The notes beneath the pieces are model-generated. The model saw nothing but the letters and a program-made list of their open reading frames with translations. It did no database searches and was not told the DNA's origin. From IMG/VR virus record IMGVR_UViG_3300020478_000017, positions 1-42,519 of that record: a DNA stretch of 42,519 nt. One strand, written 5' to 3'. This DNA comes from a virus. Made by a program: the position numbers and the translations under genes. Positions 32,806-40,817 of this stretch are shown in pieces (position 1 is the first letter of the stretch; each line of letters opens with the position of its first letter).

Positions 32806-34512
32806 ATGTATTTACGTCAATCTAATAAATGGAAAGAATGGTTATTGCAGGAGGCGATCGAACAAGCTGCCGGTTTGCCTCCTGTAGTAACCCAATTTCT
32901 AAGACAATTAGACCACAACCTTGGTCCCGTCGACGGCACACACCTGACCTGGATCGGTAAAAGCGTCAGAGAGCAGCGTCACCCCCAATTATTTACGCGC
33001 GAAGAGCTTTATGAAATCAGGCGCCACCTTAAGCAAGCGGTGGATATCACCCGACAGAAGCGCGGAATTGACGACAACGAAGTCTTCGGTGAGCTTTGGG
33101 CCGAGGCTCTTGCCCCCCTGATAAAGTTCAGGGCAGAGATTGATAAGCAAAGCCCCAACATTACTGACATAAAGAGATTCAAAAAGAGCTTTCTGAAGAA
33201 CCTGCGTAAGTTGGAAATTGAGCCCGAGTTTATAAAATGGCTTGATTCTTACGTTGACGAACGCATGGAAATAGGCGTACGCAATCACTTTCAGGAGTGG
33301 ATTAAGCCCATCATGGCGCTCCTGAAGGAGGATCCTCTGTCTTACGATGACTTACGAGAAGAGAGCGGACTGGAAATGGCTGCTATTGCTGCCGCAGAGA
33401 TCGCGGCCAATCCCCCCAAAGCCAAAGAGCAAATAATCCACGAGTTTGATAACGGATATTTTTGGTATGATATTAGAAGTAATCACTGTGATTTTGAAGC
33501 CAAAAAGATGGGGCACTGTGGTAAGGGGGAACATGGGACCTTAGTTTCTTTGCGCAGCGGCGAAGGACGAAGTGTCAAACCCATGATCACTATGGACTTT
33601 GACGGTAGCGCTATCTATCAAATCAAAGGCAAAGCCAACAAAGCCCCGGCGGAAAAGCTCTGGCCTTATATTCACTGGTTTATTGAGAACATGGGCGTTG
33701 AACGTATTCTTGAGGATGGCCGCGGCAGTGCTGACGGCGAAGGTTTTTTCAAGCTGCTACAGCACCTTGTTAAAAAGTATGGTAAAGAAGGGACGAAGCA
33801 AATCAGGTTCGAGGAGTCGTGGACCGAAGAGGCCGACGAACTACTTAATCAATTTGAGCCCACTATTGAAACCAACACTCAAACCTTCTTAGAATTGGAT
33901 CGCGCTGAGGAAGGCGGCGATGGTGAGGTGGGTGTTGTGCTGCGACACCAAGTTTTCTGGCCCGTTAAAGATGCCATCGTAGATGAAGATGCGGATCGTT
34001 TAACTTGGGAGATCAAGCAGGATGCCCAGGCATATGCTAACGACACTCTTTATCCCAACCCGCGCGTTCTCCGCGCCGATGTCTTTCCGCGAGGCGTTCA
34101 GGACGGGTATCCTGAGTCCGCCGTGCTTCGTATCGAGCTTTATTGGTCAGATTCCTTTGAGCCCAAAGATCTCAACAATGACGAGCAAGTGAAACACGAG
34201 GTGGGGCGCCTCTTAGAATTCCTAGACGAAGTCCAACACATTTCCCAGTGGCTCGTCAATCCGACCGCGATACGCCCAGATGCCGAGTTTGATTACGGAG
34301 CGTTCAAAGAACGAGTCCGAAAGAGACTAGAGGCATACGGTGTTTACCGCGACCTTCCCGCACGGACTGACGGGGATGCGCCGCAGACGGACCTCCAATC
34401 GTTCGCGGGTATACCTATCCTGCGCCGAGCGGAGCCCGAGGGGGAAGCCGAGACGGATCTCCCCCTCCAAGAGTGGCGCATTATACAGCGTTGGTCTAAA
34501 ATTATTAAATAA
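32806..34512 (+). CDS. Large virion-leader protein with GHC-domain
   Basis: The 568-residue protein starts MYLRQSNKWKEWLLQEAIEQ. The WLLQEA fits an LxE cleavage site like the T4 internal proteins. A helical region (20-215) precedes a distinctive domain near 218-310: YFWYDIRSNHCDFEA, MGHCGKGEHGTLVSLRSGEG, ITMDFDGSAIYQIKGKANKAPAEKLWPYIHWF (in two blocks). I recall a similar His/Cys domain in several phage proteins and near PcfJ-like families but know no activity. The TTG at 32803 is probably not used. It may be a packaged enzyme. Confidence 0.55.
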   Translation: MYLRQSNKWKEWLLQEAIEQAAGLPPVVTQFLRQLDHNLGPVDGTHLTWIGKSVREQRHPQLFTREELYEIRRHLKQAVDITRQKRGIDDNEVFGELWAEALAPLIKFRAEIDKQSPNITDIKRFKKSFLKNLRKLEIEPEFIKWLDSYVDERMEIGVRNHFQEWIKPIMALLKEDPLSYDDLREESGLEMAAIAAAEIAANPPKAKEQIIHEFDNGYFWYDIRSNHCDFEAKKMGHCGKGEHGTLVSLRSGEGRSVKPMITMDFDGSAIYQIKGKANKAPAEKLWPYIHWFIENMGVERILEDGRGSADGEGFFKLLQHLVKKYGKEGTKQIRFEESWTEEADELLNQFEPTIETNTQTFLELDRAEEGGDGEVGVVLRHQVFWPVKDAIVDEDADRLTWEIKQDAQAYANDTLYPNPRVLRADVFPRGVQDGYPESAVLRIELYWSDSFEPKDLNNDEQVKHEVGRLLEFLDEVQHISQWLVNPTAIRPDAEFDYGAFKERVRKRLEAYGVYRDLPARTDGDAPQTDLQSFAGIPILRRAEPEGEAETDLPLQEWRIIQRWSKIIK

Positions 34513-34676
34513 AATCATAATCTTCGCCGTTAAAGAGTTGCTGCTCCCTAGTTACTAGTAGACAAAAGGGTTAGAAAGGACTCAAGGTTGTATGCACAAA
34601 AATAGCGTCCCACGGGAGTATGCAGGTATAGATACCCTTATGTAGTGATGAAGTAACCTAACACGGAGGTCTATTC
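34513..34676. other. 164-bp intergenic region
   Basis: No substantial gene is here. It holds two copies of GTATGCA about 30 bases apart, a small GGTAT-AG-ATACC palindrome at 34625-34636 and a 17-residue frame (34592-34645) that may be a leader peptide or chance. I see no full promoter or terminator. The ACGGAGG at its end is the ribosome site of the next gene. Confidence 0.4.
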
Positions 34677-35528
34677 GTGCGTAGGTGGATTAAAAATTTA
34701 GTAGTTATAACTTCTTTACTTTTAGTAAGTTGTAGCACCCCCCTTGTATCCACAGATACTTCCCCTGCGTCTTCTAATAATTCTGATTTAATTGAGACCG
34801 AAGCTCTTTCGGCCCCCATTGAGGTGCAAACCGTATTTGGAGAGGCCCTCGAAGTATTTGATGCTCCCAATCTTTCTCTTAGCGAACAGCGCGCCCGCCA
34901 GGCTGCGGTAAAAGTTCGTTCACTACTACAAGACGGCCACGGATCAGGAACATATATGATCGCCTACGGCCGGCGCATTGTCGTCACTGCCGCTCACGTT
35001 GTCCGGAGCGAGAGCGTCATGGCAATCGACGGTCGAGATGGTGAGTCGGTCGTAGGCAAGGTCGTCTTTGTGGACGACGATGTAGACTTGGCGTACATTG
35101 TGGTACCCGAGATGGAGACACGTACGGCCATTCGTTATCGCCCTGAGCGCAAATACGACGAGCGATTGATTGGAAGTAAGCTTACTTACACTGGTTTTCC
35201 CTCTCATCATGACCTATTAACAATTCGTGGCTACGTGGCCGCCTTAGAACAAAAAATGATTGTTACAAATATGTTTGGCTGGTTCGGCTCGTCTGGATCC
35301 GGTGTTTATGATCCTCACGGTCGCTTTGTGGGGGTGGTGTCTGGCGTAGACGTCGGGCGCTTTGGCTTTGGGTTGCGTATCCCGCTGGAATCTATTGTGT
35401 GGGTTGCCCCGGCCAGTCAGATTGATCACCAAATGTTAAAGGTGCGCATTAAGACAGCCATCCTACCAGACACCATAAACGCCTTCCCAGGCGCCGCCGC
35501 ACCTAGGCGGGGAGGCCTACAGGATTAG
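34677..35528 (+). CDS. Trypsin-like serine protease lipoprotein
   Basis: The 283-residue protein starts at GTG 34677 (GGAGG 7-8 bases upstream). A signal peptide ends in the lipobox LVSC near 19, next residue Ser. A 45-residue Ser/Thr/Asp linker follows. The protease core has HGSGTYMI, catalytic His in VVTAAHVV, Asp in DDDVDLAYIVV and Ser in FGSSGSGVYD (GSSGSG in place of GNSGGP), then VGVVSGVDVGRFGFGLRIPL, given in two blocks, as the final strands. It is probably tethered to the host outer membrane, periplasmic or outer face. The target is unknown. It is followed 4 bases later by the vWA lipoprotein gene, suggesting joint action. Confidence 0.82.
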   Translation: MRRWIKNLVVITSLLLVSCSTPLVSTDTSPASSNNSDLIETEALSAPIEVQTVFGEALEVFDAPNLSLSEQRARQAAVKVRSLLQDGHGSGTYMIAYGRRIVVTAAHVVRSESVMAIDGRDGESVVGKVVFVDDDVDLAYIVVPEMETRTAIRYRPERKYDERLIGSKLTYTGFPSHHDLLTIRGYVAALEQKMIVTNMFGWFGSSGSGVYDPHGRFVGVVSGVDVGRFGFGLRIPLESIVWVAPASQIDHQMLKVRIKTAILPDTINAFPGAAAPRRGGLQD

Positions 35529-35532
35529 GGCC

Positions 35533-36603
35533 ATGAAACGCTTCTTTGTACTTCTGGCAATCTTGGTATTAGTGGGGTGCATCGAAGGAGACTATGCTCT
35601 CTACAACTTACACGAACCTCCTCCTGCAGAAGTGATCGAAGTTCCTGTAGAAGTTGAAGTTCCTGTAGAAGTTATAGTTGAAGTTGAAGTTCCTGTAGAA
35701 GTTATAGTTGAAGTTCCAGGCGAAGGCGGCGACGTCTGGATTGATTCATTCGAGCAGCCCTTCACGATGGACGGGATTGATATTGTGTGGCTTATTGATC
35801 GCTCTGGCTCGATGCACCAGCACGCCGCGTCCGTGGTGGCAGGAATTGAACAAATGATGCTGTCTCTTCCCCCGGCCGGTTGGCGACTGGGAATCACCAC
35901 CACCGCATGGCAGAACGCAGCTTCAGCTCAAGATTTTCCTCTCGTCCCCGGCGACAGTGTGCAAGACGCTTGGGACGCCTATAACAACCTGGGCAACCAC
36001 GGATTAGAGGCGGGCTTCGATGCATTGTATGCCTACCTTCTAGAAAATACATATAATCAGTCGTGGCTGCGTCCCGATGCCGGCCTTTTGGTTGTTTTTG
36101 TGAGCGATGAAAATGAGCAGAGTCATCGAGACTTCGCGTCTACCCCGGCAGGTCTATCTGATTTTATCAATTGGTATGGGATGCAACGCAATTCGGTTTT
36201 CTTGGCCAGCATAGTTAACGTTGATTCGACCCTCAACGAGTGCGCCTGGCATGTACCTCCATATTATGTGGGAGATCGCTACATGGACGCTACCAACGCT
36301 TTTGGGGGTGTCGTGGTAGATATCTGTTCCGAAGACTGGGCCCCTGGAGTCCAGGCCGCCACTGCTCAGGTTCAGCCCCACGAAGAATGGCCCCTAACCC
36401 ACGTACCCATTGAGGACACGTTGATAGTGTTTGTAGATACTGTGGAGTTCGCCGATTGGTCTTATAATGCGCTAAATAATAGTGTGGAATTTGCGACTAT
36501 TCCGCCCGAGGGTTCATTGGTGGAGATAGGATATGTAATAGATCATCAAGGCGGCGACGATGATGACAGCGCCGGCGACGATGATGATTCGGCAGGGAGT
36601 TGA
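35533..36603 (+). CDS. Von Willebrand factor A lipoprotein
   Basis: The 356-residue protein has a signal peptide with lipobox LVGC near 16 (next residue Ile), a Val/Glu/Pro repeat linker (35-65) and a vWA domain from about 78. The MIDAS motif is DRSGSMHQ (Asp-x-Ser-x-Ser near 92-96), and a later LLVVFVSDENE supplies the acidic site. The C-terminus has a beta domain and ends in a double GDDDDSA linker. vWA domains bind proteins through a divalent metal. It probably partners the protease encoded just upstream, on the host surface. The acidic tail resembles Myxococcota-type lipoproteins. Origin from the host is likely. Confidence 0.82.
   Translation: MKRFFVLLAILVLVGCIEGDYALYNLHEPPPAEVIEVPVEVEVPVEVIVEVEVPVEVIVEVPGEGGDVWIDSFEQPFTMDGIDIVWLIDRSGSMHQHAASVVAGIEQMMLSLPPAGWRLGITTTAWQNAASAQDFPLVPGDSVQDAWDAYNNLGNHGLEAGFDALYAYLLENTYNQSWLRPDAGLLVVFVSDENEQSHRDFASTPAGLSDFINWYGMQRNSVFLASIVNVDSTLNECAWHVPPYYVGDRYMDATNAFGGVVVDICSEDWAPGVQAATAQVQPHEEWPLTHVPIEDTLIVFVDTVEFADWSYNALNNSVEFATIPPEGSLVEIGYVIDHQGGDDDDSAGDDDDSAGS
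35650..35709 (+). repeat. Exact 30-bp tandem repeat in vWA linker
   Basis: Two exact 30-base units (35650-35679 and 35680-35709) with partial copies on both sides encode VEVPVEVIVE-type repeats. Slippage would change linker length in multiples of 10 residues without breaking the frame. Confidence 0.85.
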
Positions 36604-36609
36604 CTAATT

Positions 36610-36876
36610 ATGAATAATAAAGAGGTACTTGTTTTGAAAGATAAATGGAATCCGGGAGCCCACGAGGTTCCCACAGCCCGAGCACTGGAAATGGTGGAAG
36701 TTAATGATGCAGAGTTTAGAGAAACGCCCTTCCCCCTTTCCCTGGAGACACAAAAAAGATTATTAGAATTAATCTACCGACGAAAATCAGGTATAATTAC
36801 TAGACAGGAGTTGATAAATGTTCTCTATAATCAAGAAGATATTGAACCGGGCAACATCATTCGATGCGTTATCTAA
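36610..36876 (+). CDS. Small hypothetical protein
   Basis: The 88-residue protein is helical in its second half (SLETQKRLLELIYRRKSGIITRQELINVLY) and acidic at its end. GGGAG lies about 9 bases upstream of ATG 36610. It overlaps the next gene by 59 bases, in another frame, which is unusual here. No family is recognised. Confidence 0.5.
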   Translation: MNNKEVLVLKDKWNPGAHEVPTARALEMVEVNDAEFRETPFPLSLETQKRLLELIYRRKSGIITRQELINVLYNQEDIEPGNIIRCVI

Positions 36877-37063
36877 GCGTATCACCCAAATAGAAGCCAA
36901 ACTAGAAAGATTTGAAAAGCTGGCCGATGAGAATGAATCATTGTGGCAGTACTTGGATGAGCAGAAGGAAATGGATAACCTATTTGTAGGAACGGCCGAA
37001 GAGTTCGAAGAAGAGTTTACGGATATGATGCTTCGTAACATGAAACCCCATGGCGATGCGTAA
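36818..37063 (+). CDS. Small coiled-coil protein
   Basis: The 81-residue protein has an amphipathic N-terminus (MFSIIKKILNRATSF), a coiled coil (LSKRITQIEAKLERFEKLADENESLW in two blocks) and an acidic tail (TAEEFEEEFTDMML). Start ATG 36818 has an excellent CAGGAG site. It overlaps the phosphomannomutase-like gene by 14 bases. No family is recognised. Confidence 0.55.
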   Translation: MFSIIKKILNRATSFDALSKRITQIEAKLERFEKLADENESLWQYLDEQKEMDNLFVGTAEEFEEEFTDMMLRNMKPHGDA

Positions 37064-37796
37064 CCGTGTCTATCTTTTTGATGTGGACGGAACACTAACC
37101 CCGCCGCTCACCGAAATCAATGATGAGTTCGCTGACATCTTTTTAAGATGGGTGCACGACAAGAAGCGCCACGTTTATTTGGTGACAGGTTCCGACATTG
37201 CTAAGACCAAGCGCCAACTCTTTAGTTCCTTTATAGACCAGTGCGCGGGTATTTTTACGTGCTCAGGGAATGTGTACTATTCCAAGGGTCGTAAAATTTA
37301 TGAAAAGAAGCTTGAGTTGCCTGATGATTTTATAGACAACTTGGAGCTATATCTTGAACATGGCACTTCGTGGCGTAGGAAGACAGGGCGCCACATTGAA
37401 GTGCGACCCGGAATGGTCAATTTTAGTACGGTAGGGAGAAACGCGTCTCCTAATCTGCGGGAAGCCTACGGCAGATGGGACTTCCACTCTCGGGAGCGAG
37501 AGGATATTGTTGATTATATTCAGGGGATCTATCCGGATTTTGAGGCCTCTATTGGGGGCACCATTTCTGTTGATATTTATCCCGCGGGGTGCAATAAAGC
37601 CCAAGTGGTTGAAAAGATCCACGAAGTCCACGGTACCGATGTCGAGATGATCTTTACTGGGGATCGCAATGTTCCAGGGGGTAATGATTGGCCACTGGCG
37701 CAGGCGTTGGAGAAGTTACCGGGCTCTAAGTGGTTCCAGGTCGAAAGTCCAGCAGAAACGCGTGCCCTAATAGAGGGTAACGAACTATTTATATAA
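37050..37796 (+). CDS. HAD-family phosphomannomutase-like protein
   Basis: The 248-residue protein matches the eukaryotic-type alpha-phosphomannomutase pattern: nucleophile loop YLFDVDGTLTPPL near 8-19 (DxDGT), TGSDIAKTKRQL, then IEVRPGMVNFSTVGRNAS, RWDFHSRE, IGGTISVDIYPAGCNKAQVVEKI in two parts and GDRNVPGGNDWPL. These correspond to the sugar-binding cap and the GD-x4-GGND acid motif. It would convert mannose-6-phosphate to mannose-1-phosphate. The alternative start, ATG 37056, is also possible. A related HAD sugar phosphatase cannot be excluded. Confidence 0.75.
   Translation: MAMRNRVYLFDVDGTLTPPLTEINDEFADIFLRWVHDKKRHVYLVTGSDIAKTKRQLFSSFIDQCAGIFTCSGNVYYSKGRKIYEKKLELPDDFIDNLELYLEHGTSWRRKTGRHIEVRPGMVNFSTVGRNASPNLREAYGRWDFHSREREDIVDYIQGIYPDFEASIGGTISVDIYPAGCNKAQVVEKIHEVHGTDVEMIFTGDRNVPGGNDWPLAQALEKLPGSKWFQVESPAETRALIEGNELFI
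37783..37794 (+). promoter_or_regulatory. Candidate late promoter element ACTATTTA
   Basis: ACTATTTA at 37784-37791 overlaps the end of the phosphomannomutase-like gene and ends 7 bases before ATG 37799, with no ribosome site between. Confidence 0.45.
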
Positions 37797-37798
37797 GT

Positions 37799-39139
37799 AT
37801 GAAAAACTATATTCGCATGTTTAATGAATTTTTGCTGGAGGCGGATGACCCATCCTACTATCAGGAAACCTTCTATTTTACCATGCTTATCACCATGACC
37901 AAGGATAGGGGCGGCTCACGTGATGAAACAAAAAATGATATCCGGGCCCTTCCCGAGGTTCTCACTGTTACTTTAGTAGAGCCTGAAAAGGGCGGCATCC
38001 AGAAAGACTTGGGCACCAAGTATCTTTCTACGCTAAAGTGCCACGTACGTAAACCACGGGATCTGAGCAAAGAAGTGATGATGAAGAGAATTGTTAAAAG
38101 CTGCGCCCGCTTGACCGGAGTGTCAGTTCTGCGCTACAAGGAGAAAAAACCAAAGCAACGCAAAAAAGCTTTCCACGGGTCTTACAAGATTACGGAAGAA
38201 GCTTCTTATCAGAAGTCGCCTGCTCGGATTGCACGCAACAAGCGCGGCTTTGATCGGCTTACCCAAAAGGGGCCTAATGATTCCGGACCCTACAAAGCCC
38301 TCAAAGATGATCCTGATTGGGAATCGGCACCTCCTGGTGCGGAAGGCGGGGGAAGCGCCCCGGCTCTCGAAGAGGATCGGGATGCGAAGTCTCGCTCAAA
38401 GGGTTTGAAAATCAAAATTCACCCCAAAGATGAGTATCTTACCTTTAGTGTCCACGATAAGTTGAACCCTAAAATCTGGAACGCAGACCATCAGCTGCGC
38501 CCTGGCGTCCGGGGAGCACTCCAGGCGATCGTCGACGAATTTATGTTAGGATTAGACTTGGATATTGATATAAAAGATGTTATAATAACTGGGTCGATCG
38601 CAAACTATAACTGGTCTAAGTATTCGGATATTGATCTGCATATTTTGGTTGATTTTGCAGAAGTGAATGACAATGAAGATATGGTAAAACGATTTTTTGA
38701 TTCAATACGCTCCAACTGGAACAAGTTGCACGACATTCGTGTCAAAGGCCATGAGGTAGAGATTTATATTCAAAATGAACATGAACCTCACGTTTCGACT
38801 GGCGTCTACTCGCTATCAGAGGGAGAGTGGCTTACTGAGCCCGTGATGGAGAGGCCCTTGATAAACAAGCGAAGCGCTAATCGTAAGGCAGAGGGTATCG
38901 AAAAAGAAATCGATAAAGCCGCTCGGCGCCTAGAGAGGGGCGATGTTGATGGCGCTCTCGATGTGTCGATGGCCATACGGGAAAAAATCAAAAACATGCG
39001 GAAGGCCGGCCTCGAAGCTGGTGGCATCTTTTCGCCGGAAAACTTAGCGTTTAAAATTATGAGACGCTCCGGCGCCATCGGCAAATTGCACGATACCTAC
39101 ACTCAGGCTTATGATTTGTCTTTGAGTGTAGATCAATGA
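37799..39139 (+). CDS. Virion-leader protein with nucleotidyltransferase domain
   Basis: The 446-residue protein starts [17 protein letters not shown], very close to the T4 capsid-targeting sequence MKTYQEFIAEA, with LLE before Ala. A basic region (90-150) and a Gly/Ala/Glu linker (about 175-190) precede the nucleotidyltransferase core near 255-300: [24 protein letters not shown], in two parts, the GSxxN...SDIDL pattern of the polymerase-beta fold with DxD metal ligands, and VEIYIQ as third acidic strand. It is probably packaged and injected, like T4 Alt, and transfers a nucleotide to a host target. The substrate is unknown. The gene overlaps the Nudix gene by 4 bases. Confidence 0.7.
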   Translation: MKNYIRMFNEFLLEADDPSYYQETFYFTMLITMTKDRGGSRDETKNDIRALPEVLTVTLVEPEKGGIQKDLGTKYLSTLKCHVRKPRDLSKEVMMKRIVKSCARLTGVSVLRYKEKKPKQRKKAFHGSYKITEEASYQKSPARIARNKRGFDRLTQKGPNDSGPYKALKDDPDWESAPPGAEGGGSAPALEEDRDAKSRSKGLKIKIHPKDEYLTFSVHDKLNPKIWNADHQLRPGVRGALQAIVDEFMLGLDLDIDIKDVIITGSIANYNWSKYSDIDLHILVDFAEVNDNEDMVKRFFDSIRSNWNKLHDIRVKGHEVEIYIQNEHEPHVSTGVYSLSEGEWLTEPVMERPLINKRSANRKAEGIEKEIDKAARRLERGDVDGALDVSMAIREKIKNMRKAGLEAGGIFSPENLAFKIMRRSGAIGKLHDTYTQAYDLSLSVDQ

Positions 39140-39558
39140 TTAAGATAAGGATGAAGAGGATAGATAAAAAAGGAGGAGCAACCGTGGTTTTGCTCAATAG
39201 CGACGATGAAACATTAATCTTGTTGCGTCCGGCTGCAGCGCACTGGGCGCCCGGAAAGTGGGGGCTTCCTGGAGGAAAGATTGAGCCAGACGAGAGTCCT
39301 GAAGATGCCGCAATCCGAGAAACTCAAGAAGAAACCCAACTTGTGGTGAATAATTTAAAAGAAATAGCTGTGCGACTCCCTCCCAAGGACTTTGAGGACG
39401 AAGGAGTGTGGGGGTTCTATACCAGAGACTATGCGGGTGACATTGAAATTGATTATGAACATGAAGACTATATATGGGTAGGGCGGGACACTATAGAAAA
39501 TTATTCTCTTGCGCCAGGAGTTTTAAAAATGTATGAATGGGTATTAGAAAATGAGTGA
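39136..39558 (+). CDS. Nudix hydrolase
   Basis: The 140-residue protein has the Nudix box at about 50-72: [22 protein letters not shown] with the REx2EE core. [11 protein letters not shown] precedes it and [16 protein letters not shown] follows as the closing strand. It hydrolyses a nucleoside diphosphate linked to another moiety. Candidates are oxidised nucleotides, ADP-ribose or capped RNA. It overlaps the preceding nucleotidyltransferase gene and the following gene by a few bases, so all three are co-transcribed. Their pairing suggests opposing nucleotide-transfer and removal chemistry. Confidence 0.85.
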   Translation: MIKIRMKRIDKKGGATVVLLNSDDETLILLRPAAAHWAPGKWGLPGGKIEPDESPEDAAIRETQEETQLVVNNLKEIAVRLPPKDFEDEGVWGFYTRDYAGDIEIDYEHEDYIWVGRDTIENYSLAPGVLKMYEWVLENE

Positions 39559-39937
39559 CGGAGACAATGTCGAGGAAGAAAAGCAAGAAACCATCGCACA
39601 GGCCAAAGAACTCAAGCCGAAAAAGTTACCGCGCCTTGCACCCGAGGGCATTCGAACTTTTACAGTAGCACGTCAATATGATGAGACGGGAGTATCGGGC
39701 GAGGGGGTTGTGATTGAGGGGGTGACTTTAGCGACTGGCCAGTGTGTCGTACATTGGTTGTACCCTCCTCCTCGCGGCGGTATTGCTATCTTTGATTCAA
39801 TGAACGATTTCATTAAGGTGCACATTTTGCCGCACCCCTCCAACCGTACGATCATTACTTACGATGATGGCGAACAAGAGAAGTTTGGACTATTTAGTGA
39901 TGAGGAAAAGCCAGATAATGAAAAAGATTCTGACTGA
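39551..39937 (+). CDS. Conserved phage hypothetical protein
   Basis: The 128-residue protein has a polar N-terminus of about 30 residues and a beta-rich domain: [34 protein letters not shown] in consecutive blocks, then [33 protein letters not shown] have seen this pattern in other phage small proteins with no known function. The acidic C-terminus overlaps the next gene by 20 bases. It starts 8 bases inside the Nudix gene. Confidence 0.55.
   Translation: MSDGDNVEEEKQETIAQAKELKPKKLPRLAPEGIRTFTVARQYDETGVSGEGVVIEGVTLATGQCVVHWLYPPPRGGIAIFDSMNDFIKVHILPHPSNRTIITYDDGEQEKFGLFSDEEKPDNEKDSD
39888..39897 (+). promoter_or_regulatory. Candidate late promoter element ACTATTTA
   Basis: ACTATTTA at 39889-39896 lies inside the upstream coding region, 21 bases before ATG 39918, with GAGGA as ribosome site. 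ATG 39900, 3 bases after the element, is an alternative leaderless start. Confidence 0.35.
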
Positions 39938-40817
39938 AGAGAGGCTTCTTGAACTTGCTGGTTTGCGTCAAGAAGCTCCCCGTACTGATACCCAAGCTCT
40001 GGAGCCAGGTTGGCGCGCTGCAAGAGGTCAGGATAAAACAGTTGCCCTCAGCCCTGTTGAATTTCAGCGTGAACTAGCGAAAGAGGTTGATTTAGAAAAT
40101 TGGTCTGAAGAAAAGATAGAACAAGCGTGGCGCCGCTGGTCTGCAGAAAAGCGAAAGGCTGAGGAAGCGAATAAGCCTCCCCCTCCTCCGGCATCCGTCG
40201 TTGCACCCACAGCTAAGGGTCCGTCCCCCGATCAGACTCTCTCGTTGGATGCGGTTGAAGACCCGACTGGTTCAGAGTTTCGGGAGAAATGGAAGGGCAA
40301 AAAGTATACTGAGTCAGAGCGCTTGTTTCGGCATTTTTTCGGTAAGTATGATGACGACGCGCTAGCATACATGATGCATAACGACGACAGTCTGGAGGAT
40401 ATAATCAGATCGCTCTACGGCTGGCAACATCCTCGTTGGCGCGAAGAGGGGATCCAAACGCCTGCGACTGACACTATTAAAATAGCTCAGGAATTTGAAA
40501 AAGAAAGAAAACCTATTGATGGATACGAAGAGGAATTCTTGGACCGGCTGCAGAAGTACCAAATGCGTACGGGCAAAGCTGAGTTTGAACCGTCGCGAGA
40601 AATTCAATCGCGAAATCTTGCTAAAGAGAAAGCGCTGACAGACATAATTGAAAAACATAAGAACGATCCGCGCTTTCCAGAAGAGCTGCCTCCGCTCCCT
40701 CACGCCGGCGCCTACGGCATGAAACTAGACGAGTATGCTGCTTATCTCCAACAAATCTTTAAAGATGAGTACGAAGATCTATATAAAAAACATCTAGGTG
40801 CCCTACTTTCTCCTTGA
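39918..40817 (+). CDS. Putative packaged virion protein
   Basis: The 299-residue protein begins [21 protein letters not shown], a leader of a kind repeated in this window, ending in an acidic/Ala site. The body is helical and charged with a Pro-rich stretch (EEANKPPPPPASVV) near 90 and a Trp-rich part, LYGWQHPRWREEG. No enzyme motif is recognised. ATG 39918 is chosen because the leader then matches its relatives. An upstream ATG at 39900 is in frame. It lies with the nucleotidyltransferase gene in the virion-type group. Confidence 0.5.
   Translation: MKKILTEERLLELAGLRQEAPRTDTQALEPGWRAARGQDKTVALSPVEFQRELAKEVDLENWSEEKIEQAWRRWSAEKRKAEEANKPPPPPASVVAPTAKGPSPDQTLSLDAVEDPTGSEFREKWKGKKYTESERLFRHFFGKYDDDALAYMMHNDDSLEDIIRSLYGWQHPRWREEGIQTPATDTIKIAQEFEKERKPIDGYEEEFLDRLQKYQMRTGKAEFEPSREIQSRNLAKEKALTDIIEKHKNDPRFPEELPPLPHAGAYGMKLDEYAAYLQQIFKDEYEDLYKKHLGALLSP

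Noticed and set aside
36603-36610. ACTAATTA at the start of the gene at 36610
   Set aside because: The octamer overlaps the ATG itself, so it cannot act as a -10 element for that gene.
36790-36800. TATAAT before the gene at 36818
   Set aside because: No acceptable -35 sequence at 16-18 bases upstream.
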